A DNA stretch of 22,765 nucleotides from Muribaculaceae bacterium (lineage in GTDB: Bacteria; Bacteroidota; Bacteroidia; Bacteroidales; Muribaculaceae): NCBI GenBank assembly GCA_009775125.1, contig VSPD01000042.1, forward strand, positions 1 through 22,765, read 5' to 3'. The translations under genes and the position numbers were made by a program. Positions within the stretch are counted from its first letter, which is position 1. Each line of letters starts with the position of its first letter. This document shows, piece by piece, positions 8,337 to 16,532 of this stretch. The notes below the pieces were generated by a model. That model searched no databases, had not been told where the DNA came from, and saw only the letters and a list, made by a program, of their open reading frames with translations.

Positions 8337-9925
8337 CACTCGCCGGCGGTTATGGTTTTGGTGATAGCGGCTTTCAGCGCGGCGAGGTCGCCGTATGCGA
8401 ATGCCCACGGCATGGAGATAGGGAAGATGATTTCCTCCTGGGCGATGAGCACCACTTCGTTCTTAAGCTCAGTGTTTACATCTTGCGCCCATTCAAGCGA
8501 GAGCGATGTGTAATCGACGAGGTTGGCGCCTTTAATGAAGTCGCCAAGGAGATACTTGCCGGGCTGCATGCCGGTGTACTCGATGACAGGGAACACGCCG
8601 ATGCGCTTCACGCCGTCGGCACCGACTTTGACGAGGTTGAGGGAACGGCCGAGTGTATCCTTCTCGCTCTCGATAGCGTTGACGGTGATGGGGTTGAGGA
8701 TAATCGCATTGGGATAGAACTGGCCGATGTTCATAACGGCAAAGGCGGTGCGGATTACATCCTCGCTGTTGGGAGTCTCGATGCTCTGGAATGCGGAGTT
8801 GTTGACGGTGTATGTGATTGCGCCGGGGGCGGCTTCTTCAGATGCAAGAGCCACACCTCGGAGCAGGACTTGGCGGTCGTTCATCTTTACGATGGGATTG
8901 GCCTTGTTGAGCTCGGTCGCGGTGGCCTTGGCGAGAGTAATCATCATGCCGTCCTGGATTGCGTCCACGGGGTTTGTGAACTCGATAATGGTATCCTTGC
9001 CGTTGTTGTAGGGGGTAACGCTCTTGATTGAGCCTGCGGCGCCGGATACGATAGCCCCGGTGATGATAGACTCGATGGACTCAACGCCCTTGGTGTTGGC
9101 GATGCCGTCGAGGTTCTCGCCGTTGCCGTCGCCGAAGAGCATATTCCAGTCCTCGGCCATATACACGGCCTCGGGGAGCATGTTGATAATCCACGACTTG
9201 ATGAAGGCGCGGCTCTTGAGCATACGCTTGGAGATGGGGATGTGCGTACCGAGGCGCTTGGTCGTGTAGTTCTCCTCTTTGAGTTTGAGCGAGGACTGGG
9301 GGAGCATGCCGTTCTCGGTCACATAGCGGGCGTTGCGGTCGAAGTCATAGACGCGAGTGAACGCAAGGTTGGGATATTTGGGGTCGCCGGTAAGGACTGT
9401 GATTACATCGCGGAGGTGGAGTCGCTTGTTGTTGACAGACGAAACGACGCGAGGCTGCTGCTGAGTGATGAGCAGTTCGCCATCGTAGTTGTCGGACATA
9501 GACACAATGTCTTTGAGCGTGAAGCCTTCGAATACGCCGGACTTGCGCGTCTGGCCTTCGGCGAACTCTCGGAATCGCTCGCTGTCGAGCATGGCGTCGA
9601 TGCTCTCCTCAAACTTGGTGAGGGAAGTCATGGAGAGACCTTTCTTCTGGAGCTTTTCGATGGTCTCGGCCATCTTCTGCACCTGTTCCGAAAGGGTTTG
9701 ATTGTCCTTGATGAGCTGGGCATATTGCTCGGGATTGAAGCCTTTGAGGGTTTCGTTGAACTCCCTGAACTTCTTCTCCACCTCTTCGGGAGCGGCGTGG
9801 CCGGCGAATGCCTTGTTGATTACTGCGCACATGGCATCGAGATTCTTTTCCATGAAGATGCGCTGCTCGTTGGGCATCCCTTCGAATGAGATGCCGAGAT
9901 CTGATTTTGTGATTACTTTGCTCAT
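8336..9925 (-). CDS. Major capsid protein, HK97 fold
   Basis: A 529-residue protein forming the icosahedral shell. Residues 1 to about 115 are charged coiled coil (LIKDNQTLSEQVQKMAETIE). They look like the delta scaffold domain that the adjacent protease removes during head maturation. The body starts near residue 120 with features typical of HK97-type shells (LAFTRVYDFDRNARYV, LGTHIPISKRMLKSRAF). A strand-rich stretch at about 275-370 (VSGAAGSIKSVTPYNNG through AITYTVNNSAF) looks like an inserted surface domain. That would explain why it is much longer than the 385-residue HK97 protein. The C-terminus (EEIIFPISMPWAFAYGDL) is typical. It follows the protease gene and precedes the connector genes. 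Confidence 0.9.
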   Translation of the reverse strand: MSKVITKSDLGISFEGMPNEQRIFMEKNLDAMCAVINKAFAGHAAPEEVEKKFREFNETLKGFNPEQYAQLIKDNQTLSEQVQKMAETIEKLQKKGLSMTSLTKFEESIDAMLDSERFREFAEGQTRKSGVFEGFTLKDIVSMSDNYDGELLITQQQPRVVSSVNNKRLHLRDVITVLTGDPKYPNLAFTRVYDFDRNARYVTENGMLPQSSLKLKEENYTTKRLGTHIPISKRMLKSRAFIKSWIINMLPEAVYMAEDWNMLFGDGNGENLDGIANTKGVESIESIITGAIVSGAAGSIKSVTPYNNGKDTIIEFTNPVDAIQDGMMITLAKATATELNKANPIVKMNDRQVLLRGVALASEEAAPGAITYTVNNSAFQSIETPNSEDVIRTAFAVMNIGQFYPNAIILNPITVNAIESEKDTLGRSLNLVKVGADGVKRIGVFPVIEYTGMQPGKYLLGDFIKGANLVDYTSLSLEWAQDVNTELKNEVVLIAQEEIIFPISMPWAFAYGDLAALKAAITKTITAGE

Positions 9926-9940
9926 AAAATTTATGATTGG

Positions 9941-11047
9941 TTATCGGTTGAATGATTTGTTGAGAGCCGCCCAGAAGTCATCGGCTGATTTTTTCTTTTC
10001 GGGTTCTTTATCCTCAGGCTTTTCATCGGCTTCGGGGCTCTTGTCCTCCGGTTTCTTGTCCTCCGGCTTTTTATTCTCGGCGGGCTTTTTCTCCTCATCC
10101 TCGGGCTTCTTGTCGTTGCCGTCGGTTGATTTCTCAATGGGAACCTGCATGATGTTGTTGGTGCGGTAGACGCGCGAACAGCAATGAGGGCAGCGAACAT
10201 AATTGAGCAGTTCTGTAATGCTCTTGGTGGTGAGGTCTTCTGATTTGCCCTTGAATGAATCAAGCAGGTCGAGGACGCCGGCTCGGATTTCTGGGGTGAG
10301 CTTCTGCATCTCTTGACGCACAATGCCCTCCGTAATCCATCGCATGACTCTGGAAGCTGTATCGATCACCTCTTGCGAGAATGTATGTTCCGGCTCTGCG
10401 TCATAATCAAACTGCATGCCGCAATGAGGACACGCTACGATTGTGCCGCCCTCCAAAGATTTAAGTAAGAGATTGAGTTCCATATCGTAGTTTTTAAGTC
10501 GCTCATCTGTGTATCCGCGCTCTTTGAAAGCAAGTCGGATAAAATCGACGGCATCTCTCACTTGGTCCGGCGTGGCGCTCTTGATGTTCACGAGGAATGT
10601 CTGAGGATTGCTCCCCCAGTTGGTGAGGGTGGAGTATTCACCCATGAACCATTTGAGCACCTTGCGCTTGTCGGCGGTGTCTCGCTGAACGGCTTTCACG
10701 CCTATTGAGTGTTCCAATGTTCGGCCATGCTCGGCAAACAGTTTGTAGTCGGCAAGTGTGTCGCGGCCTATCTGCTTTTCAAGGTTGATTTGGCCACGCA
10801 TCACGAGATTGCCGTTTTCCTCTCTGCCTTCGAGCGGCACACCGAGCAACAGATCCTGACGATGGTTCAGAAACCACCGCATACGGCCGATGTCGCTTTT
10901 CAGCGTCTCGTCGAATGAGCCGGGCATTGAGATGTCGTGCTGACTGTCCTCAATACCTATACCGTTCACGGCTACCGTGACGATACCCTTCTCATCAACG
11001 TCATTTGTCTTGGTCTGAAGATTCAGACTCTTCATTTTCTCGTTCAT
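9941..11047 (-). CDS. Prohead maturation protease, HK97 (S78) type
   Basis: A 368-residue protein. Residues 1 to about 160 form the protease: DISMPGSFDETL at 38-49, NHRQDLLLG with His62, and LEHSIGVKAV with Ser114 match the catalytic pattern of the family. EYSTLTNWGSNPQ at 137-149 matches the conserved strand after the serine. It processes the capsid delta domain and itself inside the prohead. Unusual parts follow: a CPHC motif at 206-209, a helical stretch, a second CPHC at 286-289, and a Pro/Glu/Lys tail with repeated PEDK units (about 312-350) that may act as scaffold. The gene overlaps the portal gene end by 47 bases if the first ATG is used. MKSLNLQTK at 11035 is an alternative start. 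Confidence 0.88.
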   Translation of the reverse strand: MNEKMKSLNLQTKTNDVDEKGIVTVAVNGIGIEDSQHDISMPGSFDETLKSDIGRMRWFLNHRQDLLLGVPLEGREENGNLVMRGQINLEKQIGRDTLADYKLFAEHGRTLEHSIGVKAVQRDTADKRKVLKWFMGEYSTLTNWGSNPQTFLVNIKSATPDQVRDAVDFIRLAFKERGYTDERLKNYDMELNLLLKSLEGGTIVACPHCGMQFDYDAEPEHTFSQEVIDTASRVMRWITEGIVRQEMQKLTPEIRAGVLDLLDSFKGKSEDLTTKSITELLNYVRCPHCCSRVYRTNNIMQVPIEKSTDGNDKKPEDEEKKPAENKKPEDKKPEDKSPEADEKPEDKEPEKKKSADDFWAALNKSFNR

Positions 11048-12461
11048 GATTGCTTTCTCCCGTTGAGGGTTGATTTTGGTTTATAACTATGTTTCCTTGT
11101 ATCTTGGCGACGAGGGCTAATTCATCATCGGACATTTCAAATTTGAGTTTGCCGGCCCATGGATAGAAAGCCACGTCAAGTTGGCATTCATGTATCTGGC
11201 CGCGCCAGTCGTTGAATGAAATTAGGCCATCGGCGAACTGTACCCGGCATCTGTCATTGATGAGTTTCTTGACTTGCTCGGCTTCTTTCAATCCCACCTG
11301 CAAGCAGTCCACATCGCTGAAATTGCAGTCAAGATACAGCCCATCGCGGTCAAGTCCGAGGAATGATGTCATCTCCCGGCAAAACTGTTGGGCCATCGGG
11401 ATTATCACGCCACAATATACAGTTTTTTCCGCATTTGCCTGATTATTGAATGTGCTGTGGTCCTTTCGAGGTACAAGCACATCCGGAATACCATAGACTC
11501 CGGCGATTGTTATGGCATCTTGCAATGTCTCCTCAAAAGGTTGCAATTCGGAAATAGAGAGATTGGTGCGGACAAACGACAGGGGTACGTCGGTAACGCC
11601 TATCGGCCGTTGTCCCACCCCCAAGCCGTAGCTCTTGTCGAGGTAGTCCTCTATCTCCTTTTTCTCCTTTGGCTCCATCGCGGTACTGCCGGTTTCATCT
11701 CTTTTGAGAGATACAAGGAAGCCGATACCACCACGCTTTACATATATTACATTCCTGGCTTCATATACTGCAATGAGATTGCTTATGGCTTTCATCACTG
11801 ACAATAGACGGCTTGGAGATTTGAGGAACATATTGCCTGTTTCCGTGAGCGAGGCTATGCCGTCGCGGTCATGCCATATCTGCCAAGTAGGTATCGACAA
11901 GCGCTCATAGTTGGCGAGTTCAAGCCTATACTCCTTTATGATGTCCTCCTTATCGCAGATGTCAAAGAGAGGAATTCGGTAATCGCTCGGCACGGCTTTC
12001 ATCGCCGGGGCGGGCATAGGCCAAAAGTGATTGCAATTTCGGTATATGGACGCGCTGGGTGTGCGTAATGACTCCGGCATAGCAGCACGGATAAAGCCGT
12101 TGCCTGTCGCAAGTTTATAGGCAAAGTGAGTGTAAATCAACTCTGACCAACCCATTAGACAGTTCGGGTTAGACAATATCTTATCCATGCGCCGGTTGCA
12201 CCACACCACGCTGTCGTCTTTTGACCGCTTCAACTCAAAATGAGCCTTGGCAATTCTGGAAGCAATGAAATCAATGGGAAAAAAGACCTCGGGAACGCTT
12301 AAAAACAACTTCATGAAATTGCGGCTCGCAACATAGGGCGATGCAATCTCCTGACGGAACTGCACACTGCGGCGGTCGGTAATGCCGATTGCCTCTTTTG
12401 AGGTGGCGCTTGCCGACTTGACAGGCAATTCCGGTGCGAGTAGTTTTTTGATGAGGTTCAT
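11001..12461 (-). CDS. Phage portal protein, HK97 type
   Basis: A 486-residue protein forming the dodecameric channel at one capsid vertex. The start at 12461 (MNLIKKLLAPELP) is preferred over an ATG at 12494, which lies inside a candidate promoter. Characteristic parts include the early helical region with FFPIDFIASRIAKAHFEL, the wing region with AYKLATGNGFIRAAMP, the clip and stem region with KAISNLIAVYEARNV, and VYGIPDVLVPRKDHSTFNN followed by PMAQQFCREMTSFLG. These match the phage_portal family in order. The C-terminus is acidic (ERENEESESSDQDK), as is common for portals. It lies after the large terminase and before the protease, the standard order. Confidence 0.92.
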   Translation of the reverse strand: MNLIKKLLAPELPVKSASATSKEAIGITDRRSVQFRQEIASPYVASRNFMKLFLSVPEVFFPIDFIASRIAKAHFELKRSKDDSVVWCNRRMDKILSNPNCLMGWSELIYTHFAYKLATGNGFIRAAMPESLRTPSASIYRNCNHFWPMPAPAMKAVPSDYRIPLFDICDKEDIIKEYRLELANYERLSIPTWQIWHDRDGIASLTETGNMFLKSPSRLLSVMKAISNLIAVYEARNVIYVKRGGIGFLVSLKRDETGSTAMEPKEKKEIEDYLDKSYGLGVGQRPIGVTDVPLSFVRTNLSISELQPFEETLQDAITIAGVYGIPDVLVPRKDHSTFNNQANAEKTVYCGVIIPMAQQFCREMTSFLGLDRDGLYLDCNFSDVDCLQVGLKEAEQVKKLINDRCRVQFADGLISFNDWRGQIHECQLDVAFYPWAGKLKFEMSDDELALVAKIQGNIVINQNQPSTGESNHERENEESESSDQDK

Positions 12462-12480
12462 GTTTGTTCGGATTTGATGG

Positions 12481-12514
12481 CAAAGTAATACCATAAATCA
12501 AGCGGTTTCTCAAA
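12481..12514 (-). promoter_or_regulatory. Candidate promoter before portal gene
   Basis: On the minus strand TTTG (12511-12514) is followed after 22 bases by TTACTTTG (12481-12488), one mismatch from TAnnTTTG. An 8-bp inverted repeat, CTCAAAAT at 12509-12516 and ATTTTGAG at 12530-12537, overlaps the upstream box. This 126-base gap is the largest between packaging and head genes. Confidence 0.35.
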
Positions 12515-12587
12515 ATGCCAAATTCTTCAATTTTGAGAGTGTGCGTTTTCGAACGTTAAATCGCTGATATATCGCCACTTGTTTCAA

Positions 12588-14612
12588 TTAGCCATTTGAA
12601 AAGAATTTTACTGCGACTTTTATAAAGCCACTCAAAACGGCACTCGCCTCTTTGTTCTGAGAGTCTTTGTTGTAGTCCAGAAGCGATGTCATGAAGGCCG
12701 CATACTCCTCGCTGTCGGCCATCTTGGCATCGTTGAACTTTATTGATGTCTTTACGAAATCGGACGTAGCCGCTATGCGCCGGTCAATATCCCCATCCTC
12801 CGGCAGTACCTTGATTGTGTACTCAACCTCACTCCTGAGCTCTCGCACGAATGGATAGTAAGGCCGTCCGGCTTCAAGATAGGTCGGAGAGCAGGAGATA
12901 GCGTTGAGGCGTTGCTTGATGTCCTCGGTTGATGAGGTCTCAAAAAAGGCCACATCTACAATGTGCCAAAGCTCGCCGCACTTCTTGCCGTGGACCATCA
13001 CGAACTTGTTAGCCACATTGGGCATACAATAGACAAGCTCGGCATTGTATGTGTGTTCGGTGCCGGGGTTATAGAATTGAATGAGGTTATCTTTGGCATA
13101 AAGGTTACGCTTGCGTTTATTGGAAAAGTCCATGAACTGCGTGTTCAAGATGTCGCACACGATATATCGCTTAGTGTCGGAGAGGTGTCCGTGTTCCTCA
13201 TAAGTCTGCATCGTTATCTTATTTTTGACTTTGGTTTTGAGGATAGCTCCGTTAGGGTCTTTCTGTACCGACATATAATCCTCAATGGAGGTGGCGCAGT
13301 TTTCATCAATGAAGATTCTGATGTCGGGAAATTCAAACTCATAGATAGCGTTGATGAACTCGCCCGACATGGGGACGGAGGGATTGCTCTTGCTTACTCT
13401 ATCGACAACCTCAAATCCCATCTCGGTGAGCGTGGAGATTACTTTGTCAAGGAAACTACGACCCTCGTCATCTATGGTGTTGCTGTTGCGCGTGGTGCAG
13501 TCCCCGTGAAGATATATTTTATCCTGATAGCCTATGGATCGGAGGTATTTGGCCACCAATACCGCAGACTTCTTTGCCGAGTTGTCCGGGCTTGTGGCGC
13601 ATATCTCGTGAAACTGACGGAGTTGGATGCCGTTAGAGTAGTCTGCCTGCCAAAAGGTGTAAGAGATGTAAGGGAGTCGGTTGTTATCGACGGAGATGTG
13701 AATAGGCAATGATGGATCAAACTCAATCGGCTTGCAGTGCCGGCCGCGATTGAAAGCGTGGAAATACTCCGAGCCTGTACGTATAACGCCCCATTCGCCC
13801 AGGGCATACACGTTGTAATAGTCGGGGTCGTGGATTCGGTCATGCTCAAAGGTGGCGATTGCCTGATCGTCATAATAACCATATGTTCCATCGGGCGAAC
13901 CTACTACCCAAAAGTTATTGAGGTAGGTAGTTTGGAGCACGGCCATGTCGGATGGGTGTTCTATGATTTCGCCGGTGCGCTTGTGCATCATCGTTTTTGG
14001 CGCGTTCATGCGGTAGGACTTCACCTCGGTAAGCTGTGAGGGAATCTTGACTCCGGCCAACTCTACCTCCATCGGAACATCGTGCCACTCCTCTTTGTCA
14101 AATACGTTCTTTTTAATCCAGTGCGTTTCTTTGATTGGGTTGAAAGCGAACACGAGCTGCTGGCCTTTCATGCCGCGCAGACGGAGCTTCATCTGCTTGT
14201 AGTCCTTTTCCTCATACTCGTTCCATTCGTCCATGAATACGCGCTTGATACTCTCCAAGCCTTTAATCTTCTCGGAGTCATCAAGCCCCTTGAACTTAAT
14301 CTCGGCGCCGTTCTCCTTGCACTTGATTACCTTGATACCGTCCTTGAATTGGAACAGGTCGGCAATGCCGAGATGTTCTGCCGCTGCTTTGAACGATGCG
14401 TAGATTGAGTCCTTGATACTGGCCCCGACCTTACGCATTACGAGTTGGTTCTTGCCCTCAAACAATGACATCAGCAAGAACACCTCGGCCACGCTGTACG
14501 ACTTGCCAGACGAGGACCCGCCAAAAAGTATTATCTGGCGGATTGTCGGGTCTTGGAACAGCTTCAGCAGGTGAAATCCAAGTGGGTTGAGCTTTTTGAA
14601 ATTAATAACCAT
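12588..14612 (-). CDS. terL: Terminase large subunit with extra C-terminal domain
   Basis: A 674-residue DNA-packaging motor. The ATPase has Walker A GGSSSGKS (31-38), Walker B RVFMDE (124-129) and the coupling motif FAFNP (155-159). The RNase H-like nuclease shows Asp309 in ISVDNN, Asp371 in LHGD and Asp479 in HLSDTKRY, which are the expected metal-binding positions. A typical protein of this family stops soon after the last motif. This one continues for about 175 residues. The extension has its own strand-rich start (AELVYCMPNVANKFVMV), a LEAGRPYY stretch near 579-586 and DIDRRIAATSDFVK near 608-621. Those resemble a second, catalytically eroded copy of a terminase nuclease fold. It follows the small subunit by 52 bases. 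Confidence 0.95.
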   Translation of the reverse strand: MVINFKKLNPLGFHLLKLFQDPTIRQIILFGGSSSGKSYSVAEVFLLMSLFEGKNQLVMRKVGASIKDSIYASFKAAAEHLGIADLFQFKDGIKVIKCKENGAEIKFKGLDDSEKIKGLESIKRVFMDEWNEYEEKDYKQMKLRLRGMKGQQLVFAFNPIKETHWIKKNVFDKEEWHDVPMEVELAGVKIPSQLTEVKSYRMNAPKTMMHKRTGEIIEHPSDMAVLQTTYLNNFWVVGSPDGTYGYYDDQAIATFEHDRIHDPDYYNVYALGEWGVIRTGSEYFHAFNRGRHCKPIEFDPSLPIHISVDNNRLPYISYTFWQADYSNGIQLRQFHEICATSPDNSAKKSAVLVAKYLRSIGYQDKIYLHGDCTTRNSNTIDDEGRSFLDKVISTLTEMGFEVVDRVSKSNPSVPMSGEFINAIYEFEFPDIRIFIDENCATSIEDYMSVQKDPNGAILKTKVKNKITMQTYEEHGHLSDTKRYIVCDILNTQFMDFSNKRKRNLYAKDNLIQFYNPGTEHTYNAELVYCMPNVANKFVMVHGKKCGELWHIVDVAFFETSSTEDIKQRLNAISCSPTYLEAGRPYYPFVRELRSEVEYTIKVLPEDGDIDRRIAATSDFVKTSIKFNDAKMADSEEYAAFMTSLLDYNKDSQNKEASAVLSGFIKVAVKFFSNG

Positions 14613-14664
14613 CGAATTTTTACAAGTTGATTTGATTCGAGGCAGTTTTGATTACATCTCGTTA

Positions 14665-15204
14665 CTAATCTTCATCATCAAAACCAATGCGGATCTCGCC
14701 GGACATACTCCCTCGGTTGTTGACATTAACCTCCTGGGCCGCATTGAGTCCGTTGATGGCGGCGTAGGCTTTGATGGCCTCGACCTTGCCATGCAGTTCG
14801 TAGGACACGCGGCCATTGTTGTTGGTCATGCGCTTCACGGCGTTGCGGGCACGCTTGGAGAGTTGCTGGGGAGAGCGTGTCTTCATCTTTCCGGTCTTGG
14901 GGTCGGTGTAGTAGAGGTCGTCAGTAGTGGTCTCCACTATGTCGAGGAGTGCGTTGTTGATTATGTCGCGGCCACGCTGGGCGCGGTCGGCGCGTGATTG
15001 CTTGATAGCCTCTATCCTTGCCTGTACCTTGACATTTGCCAATAGCCTGCTTGCGCTTTGCCATACAGATTCAGGTTTCATTTTGGAGGTGTCATAACAA
15101 ACGCGGTAGGCTTCGGAAGCGTTGCCACCGTTGTCTACGTATTCAATGCAGAATCGTTCTTGCTTTTCAGTGAGTCCGTCTGCTGTCTTTGTTGATCGTG
15201 CCAT
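14665..15204 (-). CDS. terS: Terminase small subunit (Terminase_2-like)
   Basis: A 179-residue DNA-recognition subunit. The start at 15204 (MARSTKTADGLTEKQ) is chosen because LTEKQERFCIEYVDNGGNA is the classic beginning of this family's helix-turn-helix domain. An in-frame ATG at 15237 would add eleven residues and is possible. EAYRVCYD and SVWQSASRLLANVKVQARI complete the recognition region. The centre (TTTDDLYYTDPKTGKMKT) matches the oligomerisation region. The C-terminus (MSGEIRIGFDDED) would contact the large subunit. It lies just before the large terminase gene. Confidence 0.88.
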   Translation of the reverse strand: MARSTKTADGLTEKQERFCIEYVDNGGNASEAYRVCYDTSKMKPESVWQSASRLLANVKVQARIEAIKQSRADRAQRGRDIINNALLDIVETTTDDLYYTDPKTGKMKTRSPQQLSKRARNAVKRMTNNNGRVSYELHGKVEAIKAYAAINGLNAAQEVNVNNRGSMSGEIRIGFDDED

Positions 15205-15511
15205 AGTTGTAAGGGGATTTGATGTTTGATGCGCCATACATACGAGTGAGTTCGTGATGAAGTATTGCTTGTCTTGACAACTCTTCTGTAAAATTGCTGA
15301 TGAACTCTAAATTTTGAGCAGGTGCAATAATCGAAATGAGATTGGGGTTGGGTGGAACATTCCTATCATTCTTTTGCTTTCTCCCGCTTTTGAATAATTT
15401 TTGGAGAATGGCCGCAAAATAGCCGTAGCAGCGCCATAGTAGGCGTTTGTGGCCTTTCCCCGCTCTCGATGTGGGGCTGATTGGTTTGAAAATATTGTTT
15501 GCAGTAGCCAT
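15167..15511 (-). CDS. Possible hypothetical protein before terS
   Basis: A 114-residue open frame whose end overlaps the start of the small terminase by 38 bases. The N-terminal half (SRAGKGHKRLLWRCYGYF) is basic. The C-terminal half (EFISNFTEELSRQAILHH) looks like a genuine helical protein. The only ATG is at 15511, and there is a competing frame over the first half (15366-15524). Either this gene is real, or the two frames are halves of one frameshifted gene. I do not recognise it. Confidence 0.35.
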   Translation of the reverse strand: MATANNIFKPISPTSRAGKGHKRLLWRCYGYFAAILQKLFKSGRKQKNDRNVPPNPNLISIIAPAQNLEFISNFTEELSRQAILHHELTRMYGASNIKSPYNYGTINKDSRRTH

Positions 15512-15524
15512 TTATCTGTTTCAT
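15366..15524 (-). CDS. Possible small protein in alternative frame
   Basis: A 52-residue frame starting MKQINGYCKQYFQTN and ending QKREKAKE. It is reached from the epimerase stop by a chain of ATGA overlaps: the epimerase TGA overlaps an 11-codon frame (MKCGKIIRMGK), whose TGA overlaps this ATG. Such chaining is the rule in this operon. The frame conflicts with the 114-residue frame at 15167-15511, and at most one of the two is likely to be translated here. No family recognised. Confidence 0.25.
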   Translation of the reverse strand: MKQINGYCKQYFQTNQPHIESGERPQTPTMALLRLFCGHSPKIIQKREKAKE

Positions 15525-15552
15525 TTGCCCATTCGTATAATCTTGCCGCATT

Positions 15553-16380
15553 TCATTCTCCGTGATGGCTAATATTGTACTCGGCAACTACTTTTGCGAG
15601 GCCGTCACGGACTGTGGTGTAGTTCATCGGCACGGTTGGGAGTCGGTTGTCAATGGCCTGCTCGTAGCAATCTTTGTCTCGGATATCGGGAACAAATTGG
15701 CACTCGGTATAGATTTTAGGCTCGGTAAAATATGTATCGGAATCATCAATCACAGCATCACCCAGAGCCTTGGCATACTCCCGGACTGATGTTTTCTTGG
15801 GATTGGCGATGTTGATGAGCGGCAGGTTGCACCCGTAGGCGTAGATTAGGCCCTCAACCACATCGTCAATGTAGGTGAAGTGTCGCACGTTCTTTCCCTC
15901 GTTGTATATGGTCACAATGTCTTGATTCAACAGACACCAAAGAAGAGTACCTTGACGCGGATTGGGACCATATACGTTGTGCAGGCGGGCGCCGGTGGCC
16001 GAGGGCAGATAGATTCGGGCATATACCTCGGCGAAATGCTTTGTGATGCCGTAGAGCGATGTTGTGTTCGGCGGGTTTGCCGTGGAAGATGAGGCATACA
16101 CCAGCTTGGGCTTATTGGGGTGCTTGGCGCAGGCTGCGACCACGGCCATGAACGCGTCGATATTATCTTTGCGGATCTGAATCAAATCCGTGTTGAATAC
16201 GGATGTCTGAGCGGCGAGGTGAAACACCGCGTCGAGGTCTGCGGGCATGTACTTGGCTATGTCGGCGGCCTCCTGACCGTTCTTGCGGTCTATGCCTATT
16301 ACTTCAATGCCGCGCTTTTGGAGGGCGAGCGAGAGCGCACGGCCTATAAATCCCTCGCTGCCGGTGATTATTGCTTTCAT
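15553..16380 (-). CDS. NAD-dependent sugar epimerase/dehydratase (extended SDR)
   Basis: A 275-residue short-chain dehydrogenase/reductase of the extended type, acting on nucleotide sugars. The Rossmann nucleotide site GSEGFIG (residues 7-13) is intact. Asp31 at the end of the second strand favours NAD over NADP. FHLAAQTS (53-60) and YASSST (95-100) are the usual active-site strands, and the catalytic pair is Tyr110/Lys114 in LYGITK. RLHNVYGPNPRQG and HFTYIDDVVEGL match substrate and cofactor contacts of UDP-glucose 4-epimerase-like proteins. The start is MKAIITG at 16380; a longer frame to 16479 would read through the facing small RNA and its promoter. It is slightly shorter than the usual 300-340 residues. 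In a phage this may serve cell-surface or virion glycosylation; the substrate is unknown. Confidence 0.88.
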   Translation of the reverse strand: MKAIITGSEGFIGRALSLALQKRGIEVIGIDRKNGQEAADIAKYMPADLDAVFHLAAQTSVFNTDLIQIRKDNIDAFMAVVAACAKHPNKPKLVYASSSTANPPNTTSLYGITKHFAEVYARIYLPSATGARLHNVYGPNPRQGTLLWCLLNQDIVTIYNEGKNVRHFTYIDDVVEGLIYAYGCNLPLINIANPKKTSVREYAKALGDAVIDDSDTYFTEPKIYTECQFVPDIRDKDCYEQAIDNRLPTVPMNYTTVRDGLAKVVAEYNISHHGE

Positions 16381-16436
16381 TTTTGATAATTTTTTGGTCC
16401 GCTGAACTGTAAGTCGAAAAAAATGTTTATCTTTGC
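16373..16436. repeat. 64-bp repeat, copy 1 (epimerase start and RNA promoter)
   Basis: This 64-base segment matches 17843-17906 at the same length with only scattered differences. The first 27 bases, from the epimerase start codon outward, are identical. Both copies end in TATCTTTGC, a minus-7 promoter box on the plus strand. Confidence 0.9.
16428..16435 (+). promoter_or_regulatory. Minus-7 box of small RNA 1
   Basis: TATCTTTG on the plus strand fits the TAnnTTTG consensus exactly. The upstream box is weak: only ACTG lies at the usual distance, and the better TTTTGG lies 31 bases away. The downstream region ends in a plus-strand terminator, which supports transcription in this direction. Confidence 0.55.
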
Positions 16437-16441
16437 AATAT

Positions 16442-16531
16442 GGTTTGATGCTGATTCTCCTTAAATCAGACAGGGGCAAGTCTTAGGATGCGCACCAGTG
16501 TAAAAGGTCTTCGTATTCGGAGACCTTTTTT
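16442..16531 (+). ncRNA. Predicted small structured RNA 1
   Basis: A transcript of about 90 nt is predicted on the plus strand between a TATCTTTG box and an intrinsic terminator. It contains no reasonable open frame. A hairpin CTGATT/AATCAG has a CTCC-containing loop that could pair with GGGG just downstream, giving a possible pseudoknot. The outer TGGT and ACCA segments may close the structure. It faces the CdiA-like gene and stops two bases short of that gene's stop codon, so it is not antisense to the coding region. It shares promoter and layout with RNA 2 but little primary sequence. Role unknown; an RNA antitoxin, a regulator of the facing gene or a packaging/host-interaction RNA are all possible. 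Confidence 0.5.
16502..16531. terminator. Terminator of small RNA 1 and facing gene
   Basis: AAAAGGTCTTCG pairs with CGGAGACCTTTT (one G-T pair) around a TATT loop, followed by more T on the plus strand. On the minus strand the stem is followed by TTTT as well, so it may also end the cassette mRNA whose stop codon is at 16533. Confidence 0.8.
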
Positions 16532-16532
16532 A

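Noticed and set aside
8483..9889. Long plus-strand open frames opposite the capsid gene (for example 182 and 215 codons)
   Set aside because: They mirror the codon structure of the strongly supported capsid gene and give low-complexity proteins without family features.
9941..10140. The PEDK-rich repetitive DNA as a possible repeat array
   Set aside because: The periodicity is explained by the charged Pro/Glu/Lys protein tail; there are no spacers and no CRISPR-like structure.
12963..13712. A 249-codon plus-strand frame opposite the large terminase
   Set aside because: It is antisense to a gene with complete motifs. Its own start and context have no promoter or ribosome-binding support.
16381..16479. 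A 33-codon N-terminal extension of the epimerase
   Set aside because: It would read backwards through the repeat and the small RNA; the Rossmann motif sits correctly when translation begins at 16380.
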